Shown here piece by piece: positions 1 to 6,930 of a DNA stretch of 11,121 nucleotides. Positions within the stretch are counted from its first letter, which is position 1, and each line of letters opens with the position of its first letter. The notes below the pieces were generated by a model that ran no database searches, was not told the origin of the DNA, and was given only the letters and a program-made list of their open reading frames with translations. The translations under genes were made by a program, and so were the position numbers. The stretch comes from Pavlovales sp. CCMP2436. Its lineage: Eukaryota > Haptophyta > Pavlovophyceae > Pavlovales. The stretch spans positions 190,360-201,480 of the forward strand of contig MU631509.1 in NCBI GenBank assembly GCA_026770615.1, in the 5' to 3' direction.

Positions 1-59
1 GGGACGTGAGACGGATTTTACACATACGTTTTAAATGCACTGATGGCAAACAAAAAAAA

Positions 60-291
60 TTAAATATTTGTTTTTCCGGAAGCAAACGACGCGATGATGA
101 ATGGCTCGAGGCCGCCGCCCTTGCCGCTGACGAAGATGGGGTACTTGGGGGCAAGCGTGGCGTAGAAGAGGCGTGCGTGCGGGGCAAGGCCGGAGGAGCT
201 GGAGAGGGTGCGCGCCACCATCTCTACGCGGTCGCCCTCGTTGATTGTGAGTTCAGCGTCGCTCTGGCACACGACTCGTACTTTTTCGTGC
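60..291 (-). CDS. C-terminal coding exon of an unknown protein (partial)
   Basis: An open minus-strand frame ends in TAA at 62-60. Its composition is protein-like: it contains VRVVCQSDAELTINEGDRVE, then a Ser run, then APKYPIFVSG, a GKGGG stretch and a C-terminus ending SGKTNI. The frame stays open to about 320. I place the exon start at 291 because an AG (293-292, minus strand) follows a pyrimidine-rich stretch, but this acceptor is only a guess and no ATG is visible. The short hydrophobic and charged alternation suggests a beta-rich domain; I do not recognise the family. Just upstream in the gene direction lies the large inverted repeat (345-1290). Any earlier exon must therefore lie beyond it, or the gene has been cut there. 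Overlapping ORFs on the other strand are less protein-like. Confidence 0.45.
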
Positions 292-344
292 CTTCGGGAA
301 GTCCACCGAAATTGGGACACGGGCCAGCAGCGGTACTGTCGAAT

Positions 345-1290
345 ATGTTTATATACTCCCCGTGGCCATAAGTCCGGTCGAATGGTTTACCCGCTATGAA
401 TGGGGAGCTTCGCGACGTCCCCGCCGGCTGAAAAGTTGGGGCCCGGTCGCCAACCCCGGAGGGCGCATTTGGATAGCTTACTTTGCCCACTAATAATAAA
501 AATCGCAATTCAATTAATTAAATAAATAAATAGAAATAATGGTGATTTTTAAACTTTTGAGCCGGCCGTCTACGCCGCGGAGACCCAGATCCCAGCCGCA
601 CCGCGCCTCAAAGGTGGTAACGCTGGTTTGTAGGAGGGCCTGATACTTGCCGGGGGTGCTCCCCGAGCGCGCCATGTCGCCTTTGAGGTGCGCAGGTGCG
701 GCCGTCGCGCCCTCGTTCGCCTGTGTCAGGGTGTGATTAATCAGGCGGGTCTTCGGAGGAGAAGAGCATACTGCTCACCTGTGAGGCGCGCGACGGCTCC
801 TAGGGCTTCTCCCGTTCTCCGGACATTTAGGGGGGGCGGAGAGCCGTCGCGTGCCTCATAGGTGAGCAGTGAGCCCTTCTCCTCCGAAGACCCGCCTAAT
901 CACACCCTGACACAGGCGAACGAGGGCGCGACGGCCGCACCTGCGCACCTCAAAGGCGACATGGCGCGCTCGGGAAGCACACCCGGCAAGCACCAGGCCC
1001 CCCAACAGCCCAGTGTTATCACCTCCGAGGCGCAGTGCGGCTGGGATCCGGGTCTTCGCGGCGTAGACGGCCGGCTCAAAAGTTTAAAAATCACCATTAT
1101 TTCTATTTATTTATTTAATTCATTGAATTACGATTTTTATTATTAGTGGGCAAAGTAAGCTATTCAAATGCGCCCTCCGGGGTTGGCGACCAGGCCCCAA
1201 CTTTTCAGCCGGCGGGGACGTCGCGAAGCTCCCCATTCATAGCGGGTAAACCATTCGGCCGGACTTATGGCCACGGGGAGTATATAGCAT
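345..1290. repeat. Long inverted repeat (fold-back element), ~450-bp arms
   Basis: The left arm (about 345-800) reappears as its reverse complement at about 841-1290, around a spacer of roughly 40 bases (801-840). Matched landmarks are TATATACTCCCC at the outer left end against GGGGAGTATATA at the outer right end; the AT-rich patch at 485-550 against 1090-1150; and CTGCTCACC near the centre against GGTGAGCAG. The arms differ by scattered substitutions and small indels (I judge roughly 90% identity by eye), so the repeat is not a recent perfect copy. A short ATG frame (minus 1097-900, 65 codons) is conserved in position in the left arm but stops after 35 codons there, so it is probably not a gene. 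I saw no convincing target-site duplication. It could be a fold-back transposon or a head-to-head duplication. Confidence 0.93.
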
Positions 1291-1387
1291 AAAGTTCTCA
1301 GTCTAGCTGGAAAGGCGCAGCTGAAGGTTTGTTATCGGCCAGCATGTACTTTAAATAAATATATTCCGCTCGAGTGGGTCAAATTCC

Positions 1388-1817
1388 GAATTACTGGCGC
1401 GATTCCGCAATGGGGAGGGGGATAAGCTGTGAACGGGACGAAGAAGTGGACAATGTTCGCCCTGCGCGCTAAGTGTCGACGGATAGCTGTTGTTGAATAG
1501 AGCCCTCGCCGACGGTACGAGCCCGCCTCGCTCGTGAGCCTCTCATGTGCCTCTAGGGTCTCGACAATATACTTAATGCGACTAACATTTCCGATTCTCA
1601 GCGAACGGAAGCGCAAAAGGAAGTCATGGTTCCCGAAGAGGTACAGCGGGGTTAGCGGCAAATTCGTGAATGGGGTGCCGCCCCATTCACGAATCTGCAT
1701 CTTGATCTAATGCTTCTGTACCCCCTCTGGTGCGTGAGTTGTTCCGGAGGATTTTCACCGGACTTTTTCGCAATGAGAAATTCCCCCCGGACTGGCCACT
1801 TAATCGGATTTTAACCC
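1388..1817 (+). repeat. Dispersed repeat family, copy 1
   Basis: This stretch is repeated in the same orientation at 9616-9957. Shared landmarks, in order, are AATAGAGCCCTC, GTGCCTCTAGGGTC, TTTCCGATTCTCA, GTTCCCGAAG, ATTCGTGAAT, TTCCGGAGGA, GACTTTTT and CCGGACTGGCCA. Copy 1 is longer, partly because of a fold-back insertion at 1662-1694. A minus-strand ORF crosses it, and a partly similar peptide (sharing FTNL and FGN.DFL) is encoded by copy 2. I cannot tell a decayed coding sequence from a non-coding repeat. The family is unknown. Confidence 0.85.
1662..1694. repeat. Perfect 14-bp hairpin in repeat copy 1
   Basis: ATTCGTGAATGGGG (1662-1675) is followed by five bases and then its exact reverse complement (1681-1694). 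Copy 2 at 9616-9957 has ATTCGTGAATT at this point but no second arm. The hairpin was therefore probably gained in copy 1, for example by a template-switch duplication. Confidence 0.9.
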
Positions 1818-1992
1818 AAGTCCATCCTTTCATCATCGCGGTGGAACGGCGGATGTAACTTATGTTTGAAATTAACGTTGTTATATTATTATGAACCGAC
1901 GACAAAACTAAGACGAATCGAGAAGCATAAATAATTGAACTCTCTCTAAATAGCGTCGTGCCTTTTTTAGATTGGGCGCGGTACCACCACGG

Positions 1993-2784
1993 ATGAGTGC
2001 CGACGAGCAGATTCAAACGGGCTCGGGATTCAAGCGGAGCTTCAAGCGGAGCTCGGGAAGAAGATGCTGGCATTCCTCGCGCTCGCGCTCGTCGTGGCGG
2101 TGCAATCCACGGTGGGACGTGTGAGCTTGGATCGTGTGAGCCGCGCGCTCCTCGCGCGCGTCTTCCTCCTCGTCGAGCGGGCGCGGATCTTCCGTTGGCG
2201 CGTCCGTGAGCTCGGGGCCGCTCGACTTCCGGGTGGATGTTGCACTGGCTGCGCATGCCGTGATGGCCGCGCAGACCGCTCGCTCATCGCGCGCTTCATG
2301 ATCCTCGCCGAGCGGGCACGCACGAGGCGTCGACGCGCCGTCCACAATGCCGAGCGGTGCTCGCTCTTTGCGCTGAGCCCGCAACTCGTTCAGAAGGTTA
2401 AGGATTATTGGCGCGATGCACCCAGCCGCGTCGACCCGGAACTGGCGCAGCATGCTGCGGCGAAGCTCGCAAACCGAGCTGCGGCGAGGCTCGGGCAGCT
2501 GCTCACAACGCAAGGTCGAGTTGGAAGAGACGCCCAGATTCGCGCAGATCTACGAGCGCTGAGCGCGAGGTCGCCGTCCGTCTCGGTCAACTGTCACTGG
2601 CTGCACCGCGTCGCTGATCCGTGGCGTTGCTGCGGCGTATCATCGCGCGGCCGAGCTGCCCCGCGACCTTCAGAAGGAGCTCAAGTCGGTCAACCCCATA
2701 ATCCAAGACTTGCTTTCCGCAGTGGCAACCACGTGCGTCGCCTTCCCCCGCTCGACGAGGAGCATCGTACAACCGGGGAGTAGT
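1993..2784 (+). pseudogene. Degenerate GC-rich coding relic, unknown family
   Basis: One plus frame starting at ATG 1993 (MSADEQIQTGSGFKRS...) runs to about 2846 with five internal stops, all TGA. Convincing protein-like segments lie in this same frame: LDFRVDVALAAHAVMAAQTA (2221-2280), KVELEETPRFAQIYER (2512-2559), and after about 2611 a helical stretch with AYHRAAELPRDLQKELKSVN and IIQDLLSAVATTCVAF. Another frame is open over 2064-2783 (239 codons), and a minus ORF spans 2013-2513. Both look Arg- or Ala-biased, as expected of GC-rich shadows. All five TGA stops could be decayed CGA arginine codons, but GC-rich DNA also favours TGA by chance. A retroelement gag-like origin is only a guess. 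Confidence 0.4.
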
Positions 2785-2806
2785 TACATTCGGCGTTTTA
2801 TTCCGT
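2763..2806 (+). repeat. Unoccupied paralogue of the MITE target site
   Basis: CATCGTACAACCGGGGAGTA and the following bases through TTATTCC resemble the sequence on both sides of the MITE at 3236-3392. The left flank there is CATCGTACAAC and the right flank is CGAGGAATAGTTGCATTAGG. This copy has no insertion, so it serves as an internal empty-site reference. It overlaps the end of the coding relic. Confidence 0.75.
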
Positions 2807-3177
2807 TAATGAGTTACACGTGCGTTCAGAATCTGCTGCCTACACAAAAGAATTAAATAAGCGCCACAGGCCGGGGGTGCGGGGGCTGGCCCCCGCCAGA
2901 GGCTATTTTATTCTGTTCAAGGGTTACACGCACGTTCAGAATCTGAGAGCTCTGCCTACACAGAAGAATTTAACCGCCGGGGGTGCGGGGGCTGGCCCCC
3001 GCCAGAGGCTATTCTATTCCGTTAATGGGTTACACGTACGTTCATAATCTGCTGCCTACACAAAAGAATTTAAGAGCCGCAGGCCGAGGGTGCGGGGCCT
3101 GGCCCCTGCCAGAAGGCTAATTTTTTTTTTCGTTTAAGGGTTAAACGCACGTTCAGAATCTGCTGCCTACGCAAAAA
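2797..3177 (+). repeat. Tandem array, ~106-111 bp period, about 3.5 units
   Basis: Each unit carries a T-rich TATTCCGTTAATGG-like start, GTTACACG, CGTTCAGAATCTGCTGCCTA, CACAAAAGAATTTAA, then a G/C-rich end. GTTACACG or its variant begins at 2813, 2923, 3029 and 3140. The G/C-rich end of units 1 and 2 is a strong hairpin: GCGGGGGC, TG, GCCCCCGC at 2879-2896 and 2985-3002. Unit 3 has a weaker version. The array begins at the end of the coding relic, whose final codons run into the first unit. Confidence 0.9.
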
Positions 3178-3235
3178 TTTGCGTAATTATGGTATGTATC
3201 AGCAGCAATACATCACTATTAATGCATCGTACAAC

Positions 3236-3392
3236 CCCGGCTCTTAGAAAAGGCGTAACGTACGGGGAATATCCGCGGCCCCACTGGGGCCCCGTGGGCC
3301 CCCGGGCTATGTGAAAAGTTAGTTATATGTTAGTCACATAGGCGCCTCCGGCGGGGCCCCCGGGGGCCCTGCGGGGCTTTCTAAGAGCCGGG
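3236..3392. mobile_element. 157-bp MITE with 15-bp perfect TIRs and 6-bp TSD
   Basis: CCCGGCTCTTAGAAA (3236-3250) and its exact reverse complement (3378-3392) bound the element. TACAAC is duplicated immediately outside (3230-3235 and 3393-3398). The inside is largely self-complementary: CTATGTGA (3306-3313) pairs with TCACATAG (3334-3341), and the flanking G/C-rich tracts also pair, so the whole element can fold into one long hairpin. It has no coding capacity, so it is a non-autonomous element needing a transposase from elsewhere. The 6-bp duplication does not settle the superfamily. Confidence 0.9.
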
Positions 3393-3501
3393 TACAACCG
3401 AGGAATAGTTGCATTAGGCATATTCCACTGCCCCCTATTCAGGTCAGGCCTCATCAGACAGAGGCTGTCTAAAATTACCTCCTTCATGGGTCACGAAAAA
3501 C

Positions 3502-3583
3502 CGGGGTGTGTACGCAAGACCTGATCGGGGTGTCTACACTTCCAGGGTGTGCACACAAGACTCAAGCGGGGTGTTTACACCTA
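3502..3583 (+). repeat. Two-copy imperfect repeat with CGGGGTGT.TAC motif
   Basis: The motif GGGTGT followed by (G/C/T)(T/C)AC recurs four times in about 80 bases. The spacing alternates, giving two copies of a ~41-bp unit that contains CAAGACC/CAAGACT. It lies in an otherwise featureless stretch (3440-3740) upstream of the 3816 gene. Its function is unknown; it could be promoter-proximal or simple tandem decay. Confidence 0.5.
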
Positions 3584-3815
3584 CAACTGGATCGCTAGTT
3601 GTATTTAAGCGACAGGTTTCACGGGGTTGGTTGGACGGAACCATCTTGGATTTGATTGGAGTACAGGGGATACATTTAGGTTGTATTTATGCGATCGAAT
3701 TTAAAGTTAAAATATCACCGATTGACGGAACGGGTGGAAAGGCAACACTGTATGGATGTGTTTTTTCAGTCGCGCCTAGCTTCACCCAAACTCGATTTTT
3801 CACGGGGGACTCACA

Positions 3816-4447
3816 ATGGCGGACAGGCCATCAACGTCACGAACGAAGCAGCCTTGCAACGGCTGGCACGGGCGCCCCCAGCGGGATCAACGGCGAGACG
3901 GAGGTGCGCCGCTGATTAACATTGCCCATCTTATGTCCGTCGAACGCTTCTCCGGCGTCCCAACTTCGCTCGGCTCGGGTACCAACTTTCAGCTGGACTG
4001 GCTCGGCGGGCGCACACGGGTGCTCGCCGGCTCGACTAGCACACAAGCGCAGCGAGGCGCGCGAGCGCAGAGCAGTGGCGCAACCCTACGGCTCGGCAGG
4101 CAGCGACTCTTCCTCTGGCACTTGTGGCTCCGTGACGTCGAGCCCAAGCTACTCGAGCAGCTGCACATCTCGCTTGGTGTGGCTTTGCAGAGCGCCGCCC
4201 ACAACTTAACGCTCTTAGGCAACCTGTGGACGGCGCTCGGTGCCATTCCTGGCGGCGATGTCATTTGGAGAATGCGCCACTCGCAGGTATTCTCTCATTT
4301 TGTATCTTTATTATATTAACCGTAAGCGCATGGCATATCTTAATATGGTATGATGAAAATATGAATGTATATTTAATTACAAGAGATTTAATTGTATGCG
4401 AACATGACACCTAGATCAAACATTGAAATATGTCTTCGCAGGAGTGA
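3816..4447 (+). CDS. Unknown gene family, open copy A (two exons)
   Basis: ATG 3816 opens a 157-codon exon ending at 4286. Landmarks are PQRDQRRDGGAP (residues ~29-40), AHLMSVERFSGVP (~46-58), GSGTNFQLDWLGGRTRVLAG (~61-80) and a helical C-terminal half with LRDVEPKLLEQLHISLGVAL. A probable intron (4287-4441) follows. Splicing there adds one Glu codon and a TGA, giving about 158 residues; reading through instead gives 167 residues. The reading frame is supported by homology to the broken minus-strand copy at 5040-5460, which shares AH.MS..RFSGVP and GSG.TNF....... .TRV. The homology extends upstream of the ATG (CCCAAACTCGATTTTT against CCCAAACTTGATTTTT in copy B). I do not recognise the family. 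It may belong to a mobile element, as it sits among repeats and is duplicated. Confidence 0.5.
4287..4441 (+). other. Probable GT-AG spliceosomal intron, 155 bp
   Basis: CAG|GTATTC at the 5' end and TGTCTTCGCAG|GAG at the 3' end match spliceosomal consensus. The interval is strikingly AT-rich between GC-rich flanks. The splice is phase 0 with respect to the 3816 exon. No transcript evidence is available. Confidence 0.6.
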
Positions 4448-4700
4448 GAAGTGCATCCACCGAATCCAAGCGCACGTCGCGGAATTGATCCGCTTGGGCT
4501 TCCGGTGGTTCTGCATCATGCAGGATTATATACCTTTGACCTGGAGGGGGGGTTGGGACGCCAACGGGTGTCCACGTTTTAAACGGCATGTACTACGCGC
4601 AGATGGAGGCTGCTCCACTTCCCGACGGCAGGGAGCGCCCGACCGCGCGCAAGTCAAGTCCTTGAGCTGGAGGACACGAACCTGACACAGGTGATATATT
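4442..4700 (+). pseudogene. Coding-like fragments downstream of copy A
   Basis: Protein-like peptides occur here in three different frames: CIHRIQAHVAELIRLGFRWF (from ~4455), VLNGMYYAQMEAAPLPDGRE (from ~4573) and VLELEDTNLTQ (to 4690). The last ends in CAG|GTGATA, a possible splice donor. No single frame joins them to the 3816 exon, so they look like a decayed continuation of that gene or of another one. Roughly 35% of me expects a real multi-exon gene here that I cannot assemble. Confidence 0.35.
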
Positions 4701-4703
4701 TGA

Positions 4704-4945
4704 GTGTGTACGTTTCTAGTTAAACGTCCGTCCCCGGGAGGATCTCACTGGATTTAAGTGTTGAAAAACACTCAGATCCAGGGATCCACCTCGAGCACAC
4801 GGATACCATCCCCACCGCTGATCAGTTCAGCCACACGACGATCGACGACTGACGACTCTCGACTGGCGAGCTGACCGACCTCCACTGCTCTCCCTCGCGT
4901 CGTCTGAAAATGCAGCACCGTCTGCAAGCGCGGCCCACCTTCGCG
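4704..4945 (+). repeat. Dispersed repeat R, copy 1
   Basis: This repeat is nearly identical (roughly 90%) to 8163-8406 in the same orientation, with sharp edges from GTGTGTA to CCTTCGCG. It carries a hairpin with arms 4748-4762 and 4767-4781 and a GAAA loop; 14 of 15 positions can pair, including one G-U. On the minus strand, both copies are open through TVLHFQTTRGRAVEV to a shared TGA after DPWI. The differences between copies along that frame are about nine amino-acid-changing codons to three silent ones, so selection on a protein is not supported. No clear target duplication or poly-A tail is seen. It sits between the two inverted gene copies. Confidence 0.9.
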
Positions 4946-5039
4946 CCTGCAGATTAATAACCAGGACTCAGTTTTTAATCTGTATTATTAATTGCCTGCG
5001 GCGTCCCCCACACACACACATCCGAACGTCCGGTCTGCT

Positions 5040-5460
5040 CAAGGTCTCTGCAGCCGGCATGGCAGTGCTCGCGGTCGCGACCTTCGCACCCAGGTGCGCG
5101 GCTAGCGCAGGAGCGGGCGACGCCGAGCAGGCCGTGCAGGTCAGCAGCTACGAGACGCAGCTCCGCGAGGCGGGTGCAATCGCTGGAGGGTGCGCGAAAG
5201 CGGCTCGTCAAAATAGAGTGCTACACCTCCCCTCCAAAGCGCGCGGCCCGCGGCGATCGCACACGAGCCCACCACTCGTGTCTTCGAGGGGCTCCAGCAG
5301 AGGGCGAAATTCGTGTACCCGCTGCCCGGCAACACCTCACGCAGCCAACAGTGCCGCTGGGACGCCGGAGAAGCGCTGTCCGGACATAAAATGAGCAGAG
5401 TTAAGCAGCAGCGCCTTCATCTCGCCACCGATCCCTCTGTGGCACACGGACGACCGCCAT
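5040..5460 (-). pseudogene. Broken copy B of the 3816 gene family
   Basis: Read on the minus strand, ATGGCGGTC (5460) corresponds to ATGGCGGAC of copy A. It then gives PQRDRWRDEGAA, LNSAHFMSGQRFSGVP and GSGYTNFALCWSPSKTRVVG, matching copy A segments in the same order. These pieces lie in three different frames, with an in-frame stop after RFSGVPAALLAA, so at least two or three frameshifts have accumulated. A weaker helical tail (LRLVAADLHGLLGVARS) parallels the C-terminal half of copy A. The opposite-strand ORF containing CRWDAGEALSGHKM is a shadow: its apparent match on the minus strand at 3837-4046 arises only because the DNA is inverted. The copy is tail-to-tail with copy A. Confidence 0.65.
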
Positions 5461-5524
5461 CGTGAACCCGGAAGCCAAAAATCAAGTTTGGGTGTTTTTT
5501 ACGACGACGGGAAAAGAAACCGGC

Positions 5525-5946
5525 GGGCCTGACGCGGTGTCGGCAACTTTGGCGAGGACTTTCAAGAACCTGCGGCAACTCAACGATGTAATTTTTTTGT
5601 CAGTTATGGACCTTCAGCGCACACGCGCAGCTGGAGGTACCTCCGGGCACGGCTGATTCACTCGCGAGAGTGACGTCGTTATGAACCGACGATGACGGGT
5701 CTCGAGCGGAATAAATTACATACATAATACAGAAGTTCTTTTAACGTCCCAAGACTTGCAGCCCGAAAGCGTACGGGCATGGCATGGGAAGGTCAGCGCA
5801 TCGGTCGTCTCATGTACTATCTTATTCCCCGCCGTCGTCTTTCCGCCACGATCTTTGCTCATCGTCGCATCGCGCCGCCGCGATCCTGCGCCTAATTACA
5901 ACAAAACATACAAGCAAAAAACCTCCGTATAGCCTGCACTGTGCTA
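5525..5946. other. Stretch without a recognised gene
   Basis: The first bases adjoin the 5' homology of copy B. The rest shows only short similarities elsewhere: TTATGAACCGACGA at 5679 also occurs at 1889, and CTCGAGCGGAAT at 5701 occurs inverted near 1363. I see no convincing ORF, RNA gene or larger repeat. Confidence 0.5.
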
Positions 5947-6190
5947 CAGTCATAGACGGGCATTAATAAAGCTGGGAATCCGACTGAGGCCCAGCTTCTT
6001 AGGGTTTCTTAGGTGCCCAGTGGCAGTGAGGCCCAGTTTCTTTATTGCTGATCTAGTTCTGTCTGACCGGCAGTGTGGCTTAGTTTCTGAAGCCCTCTAG
6101 TCTGCTATTTCTTAATTGCTTTACAGTCATATAGACGGGCATCATTTTGTAACCCCCCGTCCTTGTCCTACTGTGGGCACTTTTGTGAGG

Positions 6191-6361
6191 GAACGTTGAA
6201 CGTACCCCCCCTATCCCGCGGCCTACGGCCGCGAACGTTGAAGGTACCCCCTACGTTCCATTTTGCGATCAGAGGCCGGAACGACCCCCCCTCACTTCTT
6301 TTGAAAAAGAGGCCGGAACATCCCCCCTTAATTTTTTTTCGAATGACGTTGAACGACCCCC
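6191..6361 (+). repeat. Left block of ACGTTGAACG/GGCCGGAACG-C-run motifs
   Basis: Five spaced copies of a motif of the form (CGTTGA or GGCCGG)AACG followed by 5-7 C occur about every 35-40 bases. The part 6262-6361 (TTTGCGATCAGAG onwards) is repeated directly at 6967-7075. Confidence 0.8.
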
Positions 6362-6577
6362 GTATTACCACGTTCCATTTATTAATATTAAATAATAAAT
6401 ATCAGATATAATTATATTTACATATAAACTGAATACTGTACGAATCGAGACCTCGAAGTGTCCGCCCCTGCCCCTGGGAGGGAGTTGATTCCTCGTTAAT
6501 TTTCAAGTCAACTGCCCGCAAGCCATCTGTCAGCTCATTACATACCACCAGAAGCCAGCTCGGCCAGCGTGGGAACC

Positions 6578-6710
6578 GAGCGTAGATCTACGCTCACCGA
6601 GCGCAGTTCTGCGCCGAGCGTAGATCTACGCTCGACCTTGGCGCTCGGCGCTTGGCGCTTGACGCCGCAGATCTGCGCCGAGCGCCGAGAGCCAAGCGCC
6701 GAGCGCCAAG
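6578..6710. repeat. Cluster of palindromes centred on AGATCT
   Basis: GAGCGTAGATCTACGCTC, a perfect palindrome, occurs at 6578-6595 and 6616-6633. GCGCAG-TT-CTGCGC lies between them (6601-6614). CGCAGATCTGCG follows (6666-6677). The heptanucleotide array starts in reversed orientation (6638-6660), making a further inverted repeat of 20 bp with 6691-6710. This stretch could form several cruciforms. Confidence 0.9.
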
Positions 6711-6718
6711 TGCCTGCC

Positions 6719-6918
6719 GAGCGCCAAGCGCCGAGCGCAGAGCGTAGAGCGCAGAGCGCCGAGCGCCCGCTGAGCGCTGAGCGCCGAACGCAGAACGCCG
6801 AGCGCAAAACGCCGAGCGCAGAGCGCCGAGCGCAGAGCGCCGAGCGCAGAGCGCCAAGCGCAGAGCGCCAAGCGCAGAGTGCCGAGCGCAGAGCGCCGAG
6901 CGCAGAGCGCCGAGCGCA
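6719..6918 (+). repeat. 28-unit heptanucleotide array GAGCGC(C/A)
   Basis: Twenty-eight consecutive heptamers with consensus GAGCGCC or GAGCGCA lie here, with a single 4-base interruption (CGCT near 6768). A 14-bp higher-order alternation of A- and C-ending units is clear in the second half. Because the period is 7, all three plus frames read nearly the same Ser-Ala-Glu-Arg-Arg peptide, so the overlapping long ORF is an artefact of the repeat. The array ends at another AGATCT (6918-6923). Confidence 0.95.
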
Positions 6919-6930
6919 GATCTGTGTCGA

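Noticed and set aside
862..1146. 94-codon ORF inside the right arm of the long inverted repeat
   Set aside because: It starts at GTG and is broken by stops in the left arm, so there is no sign of selection.
2013..2513. Minus-strand ORF of 166 codons, acidic and Arg-rich
   Set aside because: Its composition follows the GC-rich strand bias, and the plus strand carries the more protein-like segments. It cannot be wholly excluded.
2797..3177. Regular repeats considered as a CRISPR array
   Set aside because: Whole ~110-bp units are repeated with no constant repeat and variable spacer pattern, and the DNA is eukaryotic.
4833..4880. Hammerhead-ribozyme-like CTGACGA followed by a CTCG/CGAG stem in repeat R copy 1
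   Set aside because: The required GAAA after stem II is absent and the stem is not kept in copy 2.
5277..5465. Plus-strand frame with CRWDAGEALSGHKM, matching a minus-strand ORF at 3837-4046
   Set aside because: It looked like a shared protein, but the match is the antisense shadow of the inverted A/B gene pair. The opposite sense gives longer ordered homology and begins at ATG in both copies.
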